A DNA stretch of 64,000 nt from Thermoactinospora rubra (GCF_002093975.1 NZ_MSZZ01000055.1:1-64000); one strand, 5' to 3'; positions 33,914 through 42,558 are shown, counted from the first letter of the stretch. Made by a program: numbers and translations. The notes: generated from the letters alone by a model not told the origin.

Positions 33914-34890
33914 GCCACGAGACATGGGCGATCGAAACCCGCGGCCTGGTCAAGGTCTTCGGCGCCCACCGGGCGGTCGGCGGCGTCGACCTCTCGGTGC
34001 CCGCGGGCTGCGTCTACTCCGTGCTGGGGCCCAACGGGGCGGGCAAGACGACCCTGATCCGGATGATCGCCACCCTGCTCCGTCCCGACGGCGGCACCGC
34101 CCGCGTGCTGGGCCACGACGTCACGACGGAGGCGGCACGGGTCAGGGCACGGCTCGCCCTCACCGGGCAGTTCGCCTCCCTCGACGAGGACCTGACCGGC
34201 CTGGAGAACCTCACCCTGCTCGCCCGCCTGCGCGGGCACCGGGGCAGGGCGGCCGGGAAGCGCGCCGGGGACCTGCTGGAGGCCTTCAGCCTGAGCGAGG
34301 CCGCCAAGCGGGCGGTGAAGACCTACTCCGGCGGCATGCGGCGCCGGCTGGACATCGCCGCCTCCCTGGTGGTCCGCCCCGACCTGCTGATCCTCGACGA
34401 GCCGACGACCGGCCTGGACCCGCGCAGCCGCGGCCAGGTCTGGCAGAGCGTGCGAGCGCTCGTCGACGCCGGCGCCACCGTCTTGCTGACCACCCAATAC
34501 CTGGAAGAGGCCGATCAGCTCGCCGACCGCATCGCCGTCCTCGACCACGGCCGCGTCATCGCCGAGGGCACGAGCAGCCGGCTCAAGGCGCTGGCCGGTG
34601 CGGCCGCGCTGCGCGTGCGGGTGGCCGACCGGGACGACCGTCCCGAGGCCGCCCGGCTGCTGGCGGCCCTGCTGGGCGCCGACCCGGTTCTGGAACCGGA
34701 TCCCGTCGCGCTCACCCTGCGGGTGGACGAGCCGGCGGCGGCCGCCAAGGCGCTCGCGGCCGTCACCGAACGCGGACTCCGCATCGACGAGTACGCGCTG
34801 GCCCATCCGAGTCTGGACGAGGTGTTCCTCGCCCTCACCGGAAAGCCGGCCGACGGCCCCGCACCACGCCACGAGGAGGTACCGGCGTGA
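33910..34890 (+). CDS. ABC exporter ATPase, DrrA type
   Basis: A 326-residue ATPase. Walker A is Gly-Pro-Asn-Gly-Ala-Gly-Lys-Thr-Thr (about 38-46), signature [10 protein letters not shown], Walker B Leu-Leu-Ile-Leu-Asp-Glu-Pro, then Gln-Tyr-Leu-Glu-Glu-Ala-Asp. The long C-terminal extension with [14 protein letters not shown] is typical of DrrA, the daunorubicin-resistance ATPase. It works with the permease gene that overlaps its stop. Confidence 0.9.
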   Translation: MSHETWAIETRGLVKVFGAHRAVGGVDLSVPAGCVYSVLGPNGAGKTTLIRMIATLLRPDGGTARVLGHDVTTEAARVRARLALTGQFASLDEDLTGLENLTLLARLRGHRGRAAGKRAGDLLEAFSLSEAAKRAVKTYSGGMRRRLDIAASLVVRPDLLILDEPTTGLDPRSRGQVWQSVRALVDAGATVLLTTQYLEEADQLADRIAVLDHGRVIAEGTSSRLKALAGAAALRVRVADRDDRPEAARLLAALLGADPVLEPDPVALTLRVDEPAAAAKALAAVTERGLRIDEYALAHPSLDEVFLALTGKPADGPAPRHEEVPA

Positions 34891-35735
34891 CCGTCCACCA
34901 GGCGGCCGAACACCTGCCGTACGAGCTCGACACCCCGCTGATCTCCGCCGTCGCCGACGCGCCGCCGCCGGGCAGGGGCGCGGGCGCGCTGCGCGCCACG
35001 CTCACCTTCGCCTGGCGCGTCCTGCTCAAGATCAGGCATGTGCCCGAACAGCTCCTCGACGCCACGCTGTTCCCGATCATGTTCACGCTGATGTTCACGT
35101 TCGTGTTCGGCGGGGCGATGATCGGATCGCCGGAGGCGTACCTGCGCTACGCGCTGCCGGGCATCCTCGCCCAGACGGTCGTCTTCATGACGATGTACAC
35201 GGCGGTGACCCTCAACACCGACATCGAGCGGGGCGTCTTCGACCGCTTCCGCTCGCAGCCCATCTGGCGTCCGGCGCCACTCGTCGGCGCGTTGCTGGGC
35301 GACACCCTGCGCTACAGCCTCGCCTCCGCGTTCGTGCTCGGCATCGCGGCGCTGATCGGGTATCGGGCGTCCGGCGGCCTCGGGGGCGTCGCCGGGGCGA
35401 TCGCGTTGCTCCTGGTGTTCTGCTTCGCGTTGAGCTGGCTCTGGCTGATCGTCGGCCTCACCGTGCGGACCCCGGCCGCCGTCATGGGCGCGTCAACCAT
35501 GATCCTCTTCCCGCTGACCTTCGTCAGCTCGGCTTTCGCGCCGCCGGCGACCATGCCGGGCTGGGTGCGGGAGTTCGTGACCGTCAACCCGGTCACGCTG
35601 CTCATCGAGGCGGCGCGCGGTCTGCTCGACGGCGTGCCCGACGCCGGGGACATCGCGCTGGTCCTGGCGCTGTCGGGGGTCATGACGGCCGTGTTCGCCC
35701 CGATCGCGCTGCGGCTCTACACCCGCAAGGTCTGA
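34887..35735 (+). CDS. ABC-2 type exporter permease, DrrB type
   Basis: A 282-residue permease with six transmembrane helices. The ABC-2 core includes [12 protein letters not shown] and the late [10 protein letters not shown] and [11 protein letters not shown]. It starts with GTG, with a GTGA overlap and a GAGGAGG site inside the ATPase gene. The pair exports a hydrophobic compound; the substrate is unknown. Confidence 0.9.
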   Translation: MTVHQAAEHLPYELDTPLISAVADAPPPGRGAGALRATLTFAWRVLLKIRHVPEQLLDATLFPIMFTLMFTFVFGGAMIGSPEAYLRYALPGILAQTVVFMTMYTAVTLNTDIERGVFDRFRSQPIWRPAPLVGALLGDTLRYSLASAFVLGIAALIGYRASGGLGGVAGAIALLLVFCFALSWLWLIVGLTVRTPAAVMGASTMILFPLTFVSSAFAPPATMPGWVREFVTVNPVTLLIEAARGLLDGVPDAGDIALVLALSGVMTAVFAPIALRLYTRKV

Positions 35736-35780
35736 GCGGCTGTGGGGCGTCCGGCCGAGCCGTACCGCCGCGGACGAGTC

Positions 35781-35812
35781 GGGGCCCGCACCGGCGAAAC
35801 GGTGCGAGCCCC
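35781..35812. terminator. Bidirectional terminator between drrB-like and cold-shock genes
   Basis: A stem of GGGGC/GCCCC and CGCACC/GGTGCG with one mismatch between them encloses the loop GGCGAAAC. It sits between two convergent genes. Confidence 0.6.
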
Positions 35813-35833
35813 GATGCCCGGATGGCCGAGAGG

Positions 35834-36040
35834 TCAGGCGGGAACGATGTTCTCGGCCTGCAGGCCCTTCTGGCCCTGCGTGACGTCGAAGGACACCCGC
35901 TGGCCCTCGTGCAGCTCCCGGTAACCGCCCTGGGAGACGATGTTGGAGTAGTGCGCGAAGACGTCGCCGGCGCCGCCGTCCTGCTCGATGAAGCCGAAGC
36001 CCTTTTCAGCGTTGAACCACTTCACGGTTCCAGTAGCCAT
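35834..36040 (-). CDS. cspA: Cold-shock protein
   Basis: A 68-residue CspA-type single-stranded nucleic-acid chaperone. The RNP1 motif Lys-Gly-Phe-Gly-Phe-Ile (about 13-18) and RNP2 Val-Phe-Ala-His-Tyr (about 27-31) are intact. The ATG at 36040 follows GAGGAGA. The mRNA probably has a long 5' leader (at least 120 bases) containing a terminator-like hairpin at 36124-36161. Confidence 0.95.
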   Translation of the reverse strand: MATGTVKWFNAEKGFGFIEQDGGAGDVFAHYSNIVSQGGYRELHEGQRVSFDVTQGQKGLQAENIVPA

Positions 36041-36059
36041 GTCGATCTCCTCGATAGGC

Positions 36060-36082
36060 AGAGGTGGAATCCGCCCTGTGCG
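36060..36082 (-). promoter_or_regulatory. Hairpin in the cold-shock leader
   Basis: In the leader strand GGAATCCGC is followed four bases later by GCGGATTCC, a perfect 9-bp stem. It ends about 20 bases before the start codon, next to the ribosome site, so it could influence translation of the cold-shock mRNA. Confidence 0.45.
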
Positions 36083-36123
36083 GATTCCTCGTCGGTGATG
36101 AGCCCATCCGGAAATGACCGGCA

Positions 36124-36161
36124 AACAAAAAACGCACCCGAAGGTCACAGCCCTCAGGTGC
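36124..36161 (-). terminator. Terminator-like hairpin in the cold-shock leader (possible attenuator)
   Basis: On the minus strand an 11-bp stem (GCACCTGAGGG with CCTTCGGGTGC, two G-U pairs) is followed by GCGTTTTTTG, a textbook T tract and the best in the window. It lies about 85 bases upstream of the cold-shock start codon, with no other minus-strand gene before it. It would therefore act within the leader of that gene. Confidence 0.6.
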
Positions 36162-36261
36162 ACCTAAAGTTCGTACGGGTTACCACAACGTCTGCGAGCC
36201 TAGCACACCCGGGAGACCGCGGTGTCCTACGGCTCCGAGCCATAGGCGGCCGGAGACACAT

Positions 36262-36648
36262 ATGGAGATGACGAGAATGACACCACGTTGGACCGGACTG
36301 ACGATCGACTGCGCCGATCCGGAGCGGCTGGCGCAGTTCTGGAGCCTGCTGCTGCACCGACCGCGCAGCACGGAGATGGCCGGCGAGGGATGGGCCTCGG
36401 TCGGCTCCCGCCACGACGGCGTTCCCCGCCTGACGTTCCAGCGAGTCCCCGAGCCGAAGCTCGGAAAGGTGCGCCTGCACCTGGACGTCACCGTCCCCGA
36501 CCTCGATGCGGCGCGCTCGGAGATCGAGCGACTCGGCGGGCGCTGGACGGGTGAGCGACACGACTACGACGAAGGCTCGGTCCTGATCATGCAGGACCCC
36601 GGGGGAAACGAGTTCTGCATCGTGTCCTACAAGGACAACACGACCTGA
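36262..36648 (+). CDS. VOC-family (glyoxalase/bleomycin-resistance-like) protein
   Basis: A 128-residue single-domain vicinal-oxygen-chelate protein. It has Leu-Thr-Ile-Asp-Cys-Ala-Asp-Pro-Glu-Arg-Leu-Ala-Gln-Phe-Trp at the start and His-Leu-Asp-Val-Thr-Val-Pro-Asp in the middle. Gln-Asp-Pro-Gly-Gly-Asn-Glu-Phe-Cys at the end supplies the usual metal Glu. Likely a metal-dependent or binding protein of unknown substrate. Confidence 0.85.
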   Translation: MEMTRMTPRWTGLTIDCADPERLAQFWSLLLHRPRSTEMAGEGWASVGSRHDGVPRLTFQRVPEPKLGKVRLHLDVTVPDLDAARSEIERLGGRWTGERHDYDEGSVLIMQDPGGNEFCIVSYKDNTT

Positions 36649-36760
36649 GCCGAACAGACGATCATGCGAAGGGCACGCTGCGGCAGGCCGCCCCGACGTC
36701 CTCCCAAGCCCCACGGAAAACATGACATAGGGTGTCCCGTTTTCCCGTCACGCTGGACCC

Positions 36761-37654
36761 ATGATTGCTTTGGTAGCAGGCGCGACAAGGGCCACGGGCC
36801 GGGGAATAGCCGTCGAGCTGGGCGCGGCGGGCGCGACGGTCTACTGCACCGGCCGCACCACCAGGACGCAGCGGTCGGAGATGGACCGGCCGGAGACCAT
36901 CGAGGAGACCGCCGAGCTGGTGACCGCGGCGGGCGGCGAGGGCATCGCCGTCCAGGTCGACCACCTGGACCGGGCGCAGGTCCGGGCCCTGGTCGAGCGC
37001 ATCGACGCCGAGCAGGGACGGCTGGACGTGCTGGTCAACGACATCTGGGGCGGCGACCGGCTGACCGAGTGGGACGTGCCGGTGTGGCAGCACGATCTGG
37101 ACAACGGCCTGCGCCTGCTCCGGCTGGCGATCGACACCCACCTCATCACCAGCCACTACGCGCTCCCGCTGATGATCAGGAACCCGGGCGGGCTGGTGGT
37201 GGAGGTGACTGACGGCACCAAGGAGTACAACGACGCCAATTACCGCCTCTCGGCTTTCTACGACCTGGCCAAGAGCGCGGTGATCAGGCTCGCGTTCGCG
37301 CAGGCGCAGGACCTGCGCAAGTACGGCTGCGCGGCGGTGGCGCTCACGCCCGGGTGGCTGCGGTCGGAGGCCATGCTGGAGGCCTTCGGCGTCACCGAGG
37401 AGAACTGGCGCGACGCCACGGACAAGCAGCCGCACTTCGTGATCTCGGAGACACCGCGGTACACCGGCAGGGCGGTGGCCGCGCTGGCGGCCGACGCCGA
37501 CAAGATGCGCTGGACCGGCCAGAGCCTGTCCAGCGGGCAGCTGGCGCAGGTGTACGGTTTCACCGACCTGGACGGAAGCAGGCCGGATGCGTGGCGTTAC
37601 ATCGCCGAGGTGGAGAGCCAGGGCAAGCCGGCCGATGCCACGGGATATCGCTGA
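36761..37654 (+). CDS. Short-chain dehydrogenase/reductase
   Basis: A 297-residue Rossmann oxidoreductase. The cofactor motif is Val-Ala-Gly-Ala-Thr-Arg-Ala-Thr-Gly-Arg-Gly (about 5-15) and the catalytic region Phe-Tyr-Asp-Leu-Ala-Lys-Ser-Ala (Tyr-x-x-x-Lys, about 167-171). The usual Asn-Asn-Ala-Gly is replaced by Asn-Asp-Ile-Trp-Gly-Gly, as in one SDR subgroup. Substrate unknown. Confidence 0.85.
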   Translation: MIALVAGATRATGRGIAVELGAAGATVYCTGRTTRTQRSEMDRPETIEETAELVTAAGGEGIAVQVDHLDRAQVRALVERIDAEQGRLDVLVNDIWGGDRLTEWDVPVWQHDLDNGLRLLRLAIDTHLITSHYALPLMIRNPGGLVVEVTDGTKEYNDANYRLSAFYDLAKSAVIRLAFAQAQDLRKYGCAAVALTPGWLRSEAMLEAFGVTEENWRDATDKQPHFVISETPRYTGRAVAALAADADKMRWTGQSLSSGQLAQVYGFTDLDGSRPDAWRYIAEVESQGKPADATGYR

Positions 37655-37686
37655 CCGGCCCAGCACCGGCCCAGCACCGGCCCAGC
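37654..37686. repeat. 11-bp tandem repeat, three copies
   Basis: ACCGGCCCAGC is repeated three times in tandem immediately after the SDR stop codon, between two convergent genes. No function is evident. Confidence 0.6.
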
Positions 37687-37705
37687 ACCGCCAGCATCGG
37701 CCTGG

Positions 37706-38662
37706 TTAGGAGCCGCCGCCGTACAGCCGGGACAGGCGGCTCACGGCCTGGACCACCAGGTCGCGCAGCCGCGCCGGCTCCAGCACCTCCGCCTCCGGCC
37801 CGAATCGCAGGACCTGGCCGTAGGCCACCTCCACCGACTCCACCCGCAGCCGCACGACCCCGTCGGCCGTCAACGAGGCGAGCGCGTCGTCCAGGGCCGC
37901 CGGGTCGGCGATGTGGCGGAGCAGGCGCACGCCCATCGGGCTGAGCCGCAACGTCACCGTCTCGCGCAGCAGCGAGCGGCTGAAGCGCGCCGACTGCTCG
38001 GCCCAGAACGCGGCCAGCTGGAACTCCCGATCACGCGCGAAGCGCCGTTCGTGCGCCACCTCGACCAGCTCGAACCGGTCCACCCGGAAGATGAGGAACC
38101 GCTCCCCGGCCCTGGCCGCCAGGTACCACACCCCAGCCTTCAGCACCAGCCCGTAGGGCTCCAGCACGCGCTCCCGGTCCCGGTAACGGGTCCGCACCGG
38201 GTGGTCGCCCCACACGGCCCTGGCCAGGGGAGCCAGCGACGGTGGCGGAGGGTCGCCGGGCGCGAACCATCCGGGGGCGTCCAGGTGGAACCGCTGCGCG
38301 GCGGACGACGGCGCGTCGCGCAACGCGGGCGACAAGGCGGCCGACGCCTTCAGCCGGGCCGTCGCCGCCGCCTCGGCCAGGCCCATCTCGCGCAGCGACG
38401 TCTCGGGCACCCCCGACAGGAACAGCGCCTCCGCCTCCGCCCGGTCCAGCCCGGTCAGCCGGGTGCGGTAGCCGTCGAGCAGGCGGTAGCCGCCCCCGCG
38501 TCCGCGGTCCGCGTGGACCGGGACGCCCGCCTCCGACAGGGCCAGGACGTCGCGGTGGATCGTGCGTTCGGAGACCTCGAGCTCGCGTGCCAGCTCGGCG
38601 GCGGTCATCCCGCCCCGCGCCTGCAAGAGCAGGATCAAGGAAACCAGTCGTGAAGCACGCAT
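37706..38662 (-). CDS. WYL-domain transcriptional regulator (YafY type)
   Basis: A 318-residue protein. The N-terminal winged helix (about 1-60) contains Leu-Glu-Val-Ser-Glu-Arg-Thr-Ile-His-Arg-Asp-Val. The WYL domain (about 130-220) contains Leu-Glu-Pro-Tyr-Gly-Leu-Val-Leu-Lys-Ala-Gly-Val-Trp-Tyr-Leu-Ala. A C-terminal WCX extension follows. WYL domains sense nucleotides or other small ligands. It converges on the SDR gene, and its start at 38662 gives the usual N-terminus (Met-Arg-Ala-Ser-Arg-Leu). Confidence 0.85.
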   Translation of the reverse strand: MRASRLVSLILLLQARGGMTAAELARELEVSERTIHRDVLALSEAGVPVHADRGRGGGYRLLDGYRTRLTGLDRAEAEALFLSGVPETSLREMGLAEAAATARLKASAALSPALRDAPSSAAQRFHLDAPGWFAPGDPPPPSLAPLARAVWGDHPVRTRYRDRERVLEPYGLVLKAGVWYLAARAGERFLIFRVDRFELVEVAHERRFARDREFQLAAFWAEQSARFSRSLLRETVTLRLSPMGVRLLRHIADPAALDDALASLTADGVVRLRVESVEVAYGQVLRFGPEAEVLEPARLRDLVVQAVSRLSRLYGGGS

Positions 38663-38937
38663 CAGGTCATCCAGATAAGCACGAAGTCCGCGCAAGCACT
38701 CGCCACGCTACGTCCCGTGGGCTCCGGCCTGGTGCCCTCGATGGGCGGCGTCGGGGACTGCTATGACAGGCCCGGCCTCCCTACCGCGCAACCGGCATGG
38801 CTCCGCGCCTGTGTCCGGCTAATGTCCGGTTGCTTGCCTGGACTGATCTCCACACTCGGGCGACAGTGGCGCATAGATGATCTGGAAGGTCCACGGGCAA
38901 ACCATGATTGTCATGCACCGGAGGCGAAGTCAGGGTG

Positions 38938-39828
38938 ATGTCTTTCGACAGGGTGACGAAGGTCCGTCTGGACAGGCTTGTGATCGGCACACAACAGGCG
39001 CGCAGCCGAGAAGTAGAGGACGACATCGCCGAGCTGGCGGACAATATTCGAGTCCACGGTCAGCTGGAGCCTATTATCGTCACCCCGTCAGAGGACAGAG
39101 ACGGATATTACGAGATCCTGGCCGGGCAACGGCGTTGGCTCGCAATGCGCAGGTTGGGCGCGCGAGACATCCTGGCTGCGATCGTCGAGGAGAGGCCGGA
39201 CGACGACGTCGCGAAGGCTCTGTCCATCAGCGAGAATCTCGTGCGACGCGATCTGTGCACGCTGGATCTCATAGACGCCTGCACCAGGCTCTATCACAAG
39301 TACGGATCAATCAAAGCCGTCGCCGAGACGTTCGGGCTTCCCTATGGCAGGGTCCGAAAATATGTCAAGTTCGACCGGCTCAGGCCCACGTTGAAAGCGC
39401 TCGTCGAGAGCGGTGAGATAGACCTCGGGGCGGCGCTCAGAATCCAGGATCATTACGGGGACAAACCCCTCGGCGATCAGGAGCTCCGGCAGATCGCGGC
39501 TGCTATGGCGGGCATGTCCGCCGCTCAGCAGATGGACTATCTTCGAACGGCCGAAGTCACAGCCCACCAGATGCCCGCGGCCGACGGCGGGAACGGGAAG
39601 CGCAGACCTGGAGCCGTGAAACAGATCATCGTCACCTTGAGCATCGCCGACCTGGAGGCGCTTCGCGCATGGGCCCGTGCGAAGAACCTCACTCAAGATC
39701 GTGCCGGGGCTCGCATCATCGCGGCCTTTCTGCGGAGTTCAGCGAACCAGTCCGCCATGGCCAACGGCCATCAGGAGCGTGGCACAGCGCTCCGGCCGGC
39801 CGATGACTTTAAGACCAACCTCGACTGA
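38938..39828 (+). CDS. ParB-like DNA-binding protein, probable cluster regulator
   Basis: A 296-residue protein. The N-terminal ParB/Srx domain (about 6-95) contains Gly-Gln-Leu-Glu-Pro-Ile-Ile-Val and Leu-Ala-Gly-Gln-Arg-Arg-Trp-Leu-Ala. Then Ser-Glu-Asn-Leu-Val-Arg-Arg-Asp-Leu (the KorB-like box) leads into a helix-turn-helix (about 130-160). The C-terminal part (about 235-285) is a short helical segment of unknown role. It is not near parA or a replication origin, so I read it as a transcription factor for the adjacent peptide cluster, not a partition protein. A GTG one codon upstream is also possible. The last codons and stop are duplicated by a 22-bp tandem repeat. Confidence 0.75.
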   Translation: MSFDRVTKVRLDRLVIGTQQARSREVEDDIAELADNIRVHGQLEPIIVTPSEDRDGYYEILAGQRRWLAMRRLGARDILAAIVEERPDDDVAKALSISENLVRRDLCTLDLIDACTRLYHKYGSIKAVAETFGLPYGRVRKYVKFDRLRPTLKALVESGEIDLGAALRIQDHYGDKPLGDQELRQIAAAMAGMSAAQQMDYLRTAEVTAHQMPAADGGNGKRRPGAVKQIIVTLSIADLEALRAWARAKNLTQDRAGARIIAAFLRSSANQSAMANGHQERGTALRPADDFKTNLD

Positions 39829-39847
39829 CTTTAAGACCAACCTCGAC
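39804..39847. repeat. 22-bp perfect tandem duplication across a stop codon
   Basis: TGACTTTAAGACCAACCTCG plus AC occurs at 39804-39825 and again at 39826-39847 without spacer. The first copy encodes the last residues of the ParB-like protein, and the TGA that ends the gene is the first triplet of the second copy. It looks like a recent slip or end-joining scar. Confidence 0.85.
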
Positions 39848-39925
39848 GAGATGTGACCGGCCGACCCGTAGGTCGCCGAAGTCCCGTGATGCCGATCCCT
39901 TGGCACCCGGGGGCGGCGTGGACCT

Positions 39926-42073
39926 TCAGGCGTCACCCCGGATCCGCGCGCTGATCCCGAGCAGCTTCTGCAGGTGGTCGGCCGCCATGAGGAGCTCCTC
40001 GTCCCTGAGGAGGAGGACCGTCCCCGACGGCATCACCACGGCCTTGGCCGTACCACGGCGGGCTTGTCCGGGCTCGTTGAGCCAGATCCCGATCGAGGCA
40101 CTGGTGGCTCCCGCCTGGCGCTGTCGCAGAGAGTACTCGCTTTGCACGTCTTCGAGGTTGGTGAAGTCCTCGATGTTCGCGAAGGGAATCTCGAGCTGCG
40201 CGATCTCAGCAAGACGGACATGCGGTTCGCCGAAGGCGCCGTCCAGCCCCAGCTTCGGGCCGAACCTCGCGAAATAGAGCAGTGTGTGCGCGGCGTCGAT
40301 CCCGCCGACGAAAGGCCGGTCATCCGCGGCCCGCTTCAGGGCGGACCGTCGTTCGTGGCCGACGTGCCCGTCGTCGTCGCCCGGCCAGTGGTCCGTCTGT
40401 CCCTGCCGGTCCCGCCAGGGCAGCCAGCGCTGGATGTCCTGGGTCGGCGGGAGCGGGAGTATCTCGGCGCCGAACTCTTCCGGGCGCTTGGCCACGATCG
40501 AGCCCGGAGTCAGCACGAACGCGCCGATCGCGGCGAGCGCCCAGTGGTCTCGGTGTTCGATGAGGAAGTCGTAGGTTTGCCGTGCCTCGTCCGGCCGCTC
40601 CGTGGGAAACCCGGTGAACCCCATCATCTGCACGCCGATCCGATGGTCTGCCAGGTGCGCCAGGATCGCCGGAACCTGGGCCAGGTCGACTCCCTTGTCG
40701 ATCAGATCCAGCACCCGCTGCGATCCCGATTCGTAACCAAATGAAATGGCCACACATCCGGCGTTCCTCAGCTGCCGTGCCATGTCCCGCTTGGGGAAGG
40801 TTCGTTCCAGCCGCAGCTCGGCGCTCCATCGAAGGTGCAGGCGGGAGCCGGCCATCGCGTCGCAGAGTTGGCGGAGGTATCGCGGCGACATGGCGTCCAC
40901 GGAGAAGTAGACGCTCCGGCCGATGTCGGCGATCTTTCGCAGATCCTCGAGCACCATCGCGACCGGCCGCTCCCGGGACGGGGAGGTCGGGCGGTCGAGA
41001 TTCAACCCGTAGTCGCAGAACGTGCATTTGTTCCAGTAGCAGCCGCGGGTGGGGCTGTAGAGGACGACGGGCTCCGGCGACCAGTAGGAGTCCCACTGCC
41101 ACACGTCATAAGCCGGTGCCGGCAGCTCCGCGACGTCCTCATAGTGGATGGGCGGCGTCTGCGGAGCCTCGCCACGCCTCAAGATTCCAGGGATCCCGCC
41201 GAAGTCACGGCCGTCTCTGACGGCGCTCAGGATGCCGCAGAACGCTGATTCGCCTTCCCCTGGGACGATGATGTCCGCATCGCGGAAGAGCTCCCAATAG
41301 TCGCCCGGCCGGCGGGCCAGCCGCACGTCGTCGCACACCTCGGTGCCGCCGAACACGATGACCGCGTCGGGAATGGCCGCTCGCGTCTGTCTCGCCAGGC
41401 GTAGCGCGGCGGGGAGCTGGCCGGTGAAGCTGACCGAGAATCCGACGACCCGCCACGGGCGTTCCCGGATGACGTCGGCGAACGGTCCGGTGATGTACGG
41501 GTCGAACGGCGCGGTCAGCCGGTCGATGAGCGCGGGATCGCAGAGGTCCTGATATGAGGACAGGTTGACGGTGCCGCCGGGCATGACGCTGAAATCGGCT
41601 ATGGACTTCGGCACGCCCTCGAGGCAGAGCAGTTCCTGCCAGAGCTTCATCACCATGACCGCCTGCCGGTAGGTGGGATAGTGATAGAAGGATTCGGCGT
41701 TTCTGAAGACCTGGATCGCTTCGCGCACTGAATCGGCGGTGAGAGTCTCGGCGGCGAGTGCCGCTCTATAAGTGAGTTCATCCAGCCGGGTAAGGCGCGA
41801 AAGCGCTTCGATGCGCGTCCTGGTCTTCGCCGCGCCGTCCAGCAGAGCGCCCACCCGGTGCGGATGCGCGAGGTGGTTGAGCGCATCGATATTCGCGTCG
41901 ACGCATCGCTCGCCGGTGAAGCCGGCTGCCCTGGCGGCCCCCACCAGATAGGAGATCGAATGGTAGGGCTGAGTGGGGTCGGTCAGCGGTGGATTGATGA
42001 GCAGATAGGGCAGGTCACTCGGCCGGCGCCTCGTCCGGCGAACCGTCGGGGTCTCGGCGATGAAGATGGCCAT
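39926..42073 (-). CDS. Cobalamin-type radical SAM enzyme, probable peptide maturase
   Basis: A 715-residue protein. An N-terminal region (about 20-300) resembles the B12-binding fold of class B radical SAM enzymes: Leu-Leu-Ile-Asn-Pro-Pro-Leu, and Val-Val-Gly-Phe-Ser-Val-Ser-Phe-Thr-Gly then Phe-Gly-Gly-Thr-Glu-Val. The radical SAM core (about 335-560) carries the cluster Cys345, Cys350, Cys353 in Arg-Gly-Cys-Tyr-Trp-Asn-Lys-Cys-Thr-Phe-Cys-Asp-Tyr. The spacing is CX4CX2C, not the usual CX3CX2C. A C-terminal domain of about 150 residues follows. Enzymes of this class methylate or cyclise unactivated carbons, often in ribosomal peptides. The start at 42073 has a GGGAGG site. It is divergent from the precursor-peptide operon. 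Confidence 0.8.
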   Translation of the reverse strand: MAIFIAETPTVRRTRRRPSDLPYLLINPPLTDPTQPYHSISYLVGAARAAGFTGERCVDANIDALNHLAHPHRVGALLDGAAKTRTRIEALSRLTRLDELTYRAALAAETLTADSVREAIQVFRNAESFYHYPTYRQAVMVMKLWQELLCLEGVPKSIADFSVMPGGTVNLSSYQDLCDPALIDRLTAPFDPYITGPFADVIRERPWRVVGFSVSFTGQLPAALRLARQTRAAIPDAVIVFGGTEVCDDVRLARRPGDYWELFRDADIIVPGEGESAFCGILSAVRDGRDFGGIPGILRRGEAPQTPPIHYEDVAELPAPAYDVWQWDSYWSPEPVVLYSPTRGCYWNKCTFCDYGLNLDRPTSPSRERPVAMVLEDLRKIADIGRSVYFSVDAMSPRYLRQLCDAMAGSRLHLRWSAELRLERTFPKRDMARQLRNAGCVAISFGYESGSQRVLDLIDKGVDLAQVPAILAHLADHRIGVQMMGFTGFPTERPDEARQTYDFLIEHRDHWALAAIGAFVLTPGSIVAKRPEEFGAEILPLPPTQDIQRWLPWRDRQGQTDHWPGDDDGHVGHERRSALKRAADDRPFVGGIDAAHTLLYFARFGPKLGLDGAFGEPHVRLAEIAQLEIPFANIEDFTNLEDVQSEYSLRQRQAGATSASIGIWLNEPGQARRGTAKAVVMPSGTVLLLRDEELLMAADHLQKLLGISARIRGDA

Positions 42074-42160
42074 CCCTGCCTCCCAGGCACACAGGACGCT
42101 TCCGCAATGCCGGCAGCCTACCCCGGCGCCCTGCCGGCGAAAGCAGTCCGGAGCCGGCCG

Positions 42161-42211
42161 TTCTTAAAATTCAGAAGCTTCTTCTTAAGAACATCCTCCG
42201 CATTTTAAGAA
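42161..42211. promoter_or_regulatory. Triple TTCTTAA operator array in the divergent cluster promoter
   Basis: An AT-rich island holds TTCTTAAAAT (42161-42170), the palindrome TTCTTAAGAA (42182-42191) and ATTTTAAGAA (42202-42211). The outer two are exact inverted complements, and their symmetry axis falls on the middle palindrome. Site centres are 21 and 20 bp apart, two helical turns. A further palindrome AGAAGCTTCT lies at 42173-42182. The array sits between the radical SAM gene (leftward) and the precursor-peptide operon (rightward), upstream of plausible promoter elements near 42227-42262. It is a strong candidate for a regulator binding site. Confidence 0.7.
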
Positions 42212-42303
42212 TCCGGCCGAGTACTGTTCTGGACGACCGTGACGCTCACGCTTACCGTGGGTTTCGTTCGATAGTCCGGAAAGACCAAAGAGAGGAGTCA
42301 GGA

Positions 42304-42489
42304 ATGTCCGACGACCCCCTTGCGCCCCTTCGCGCGGCAGGATTGGACAGGCTTCCCGAAGCGCAGCGAGCGGTCTTCGAACAGCTGACCCCGGAGGAAA
42401 TGGCCGTCGTGAGCTCCATCCAAGAACGTCTGAACGCCGCGGCGCCGGACGTCGAAGGGCAGGGCAACTTGATCAATTCCCTCTGCTGA
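42304..42489 (+). CDS. 61-residue RiPP precursor-like peptide with C-terminal Cys
   Basis: The peptide starts behind GAGAGGAG. Residues 3-50 form a helical, acidic, leader-like part (Pro-Leu-Ala-Pro-Leu-Arg-Ala-Ala-Gly; Gln-Leu-Thr-Pro-Glu-Glu-Met-Ala-Val-Val-Ser-Ser-Ile-Gln-Glu-Arg-Leu; Ala-Pro-Asp-Val-Glu-Gly). The last ten residues, Gly-Gln-Gly-Asn-Leu-Ile-Asn-Ser-Leu-Cys, end in the only Cys of the protein, at the very C-terminus. The leader part matches the small protein at 45838-46023. From memory it resembles what databases call the aroma-sacti cluster domain; I cannot verify that. A radical SAM enzyme and a Cys-decarboxylase-type flavoprotein follow, so I read this as their substrate. 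Confidence 0.75.
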   Translation: MSDDPLAPLRAAGLDRLPEAQRAVFEQLTPEEMAVVSSIQERLNAAAPDVEGQGNLINSLC

Positions 42490-42558
42490 TCTATAGGCAC
42501 CGGTCCGCCGGGTGGTCCGGCGGACCGGGCCACCCGGATGCCGGATGAGGAGGAAATC

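Noticed and set aside
38938-39828. Chromosome or plasmid partition protein ParB
   Set aside because: No parA, parS-like site cluster or replication gene is nearby. The gene sits at the edge of a biosynthetic cluster, where ParB-like proteins act as regulators.
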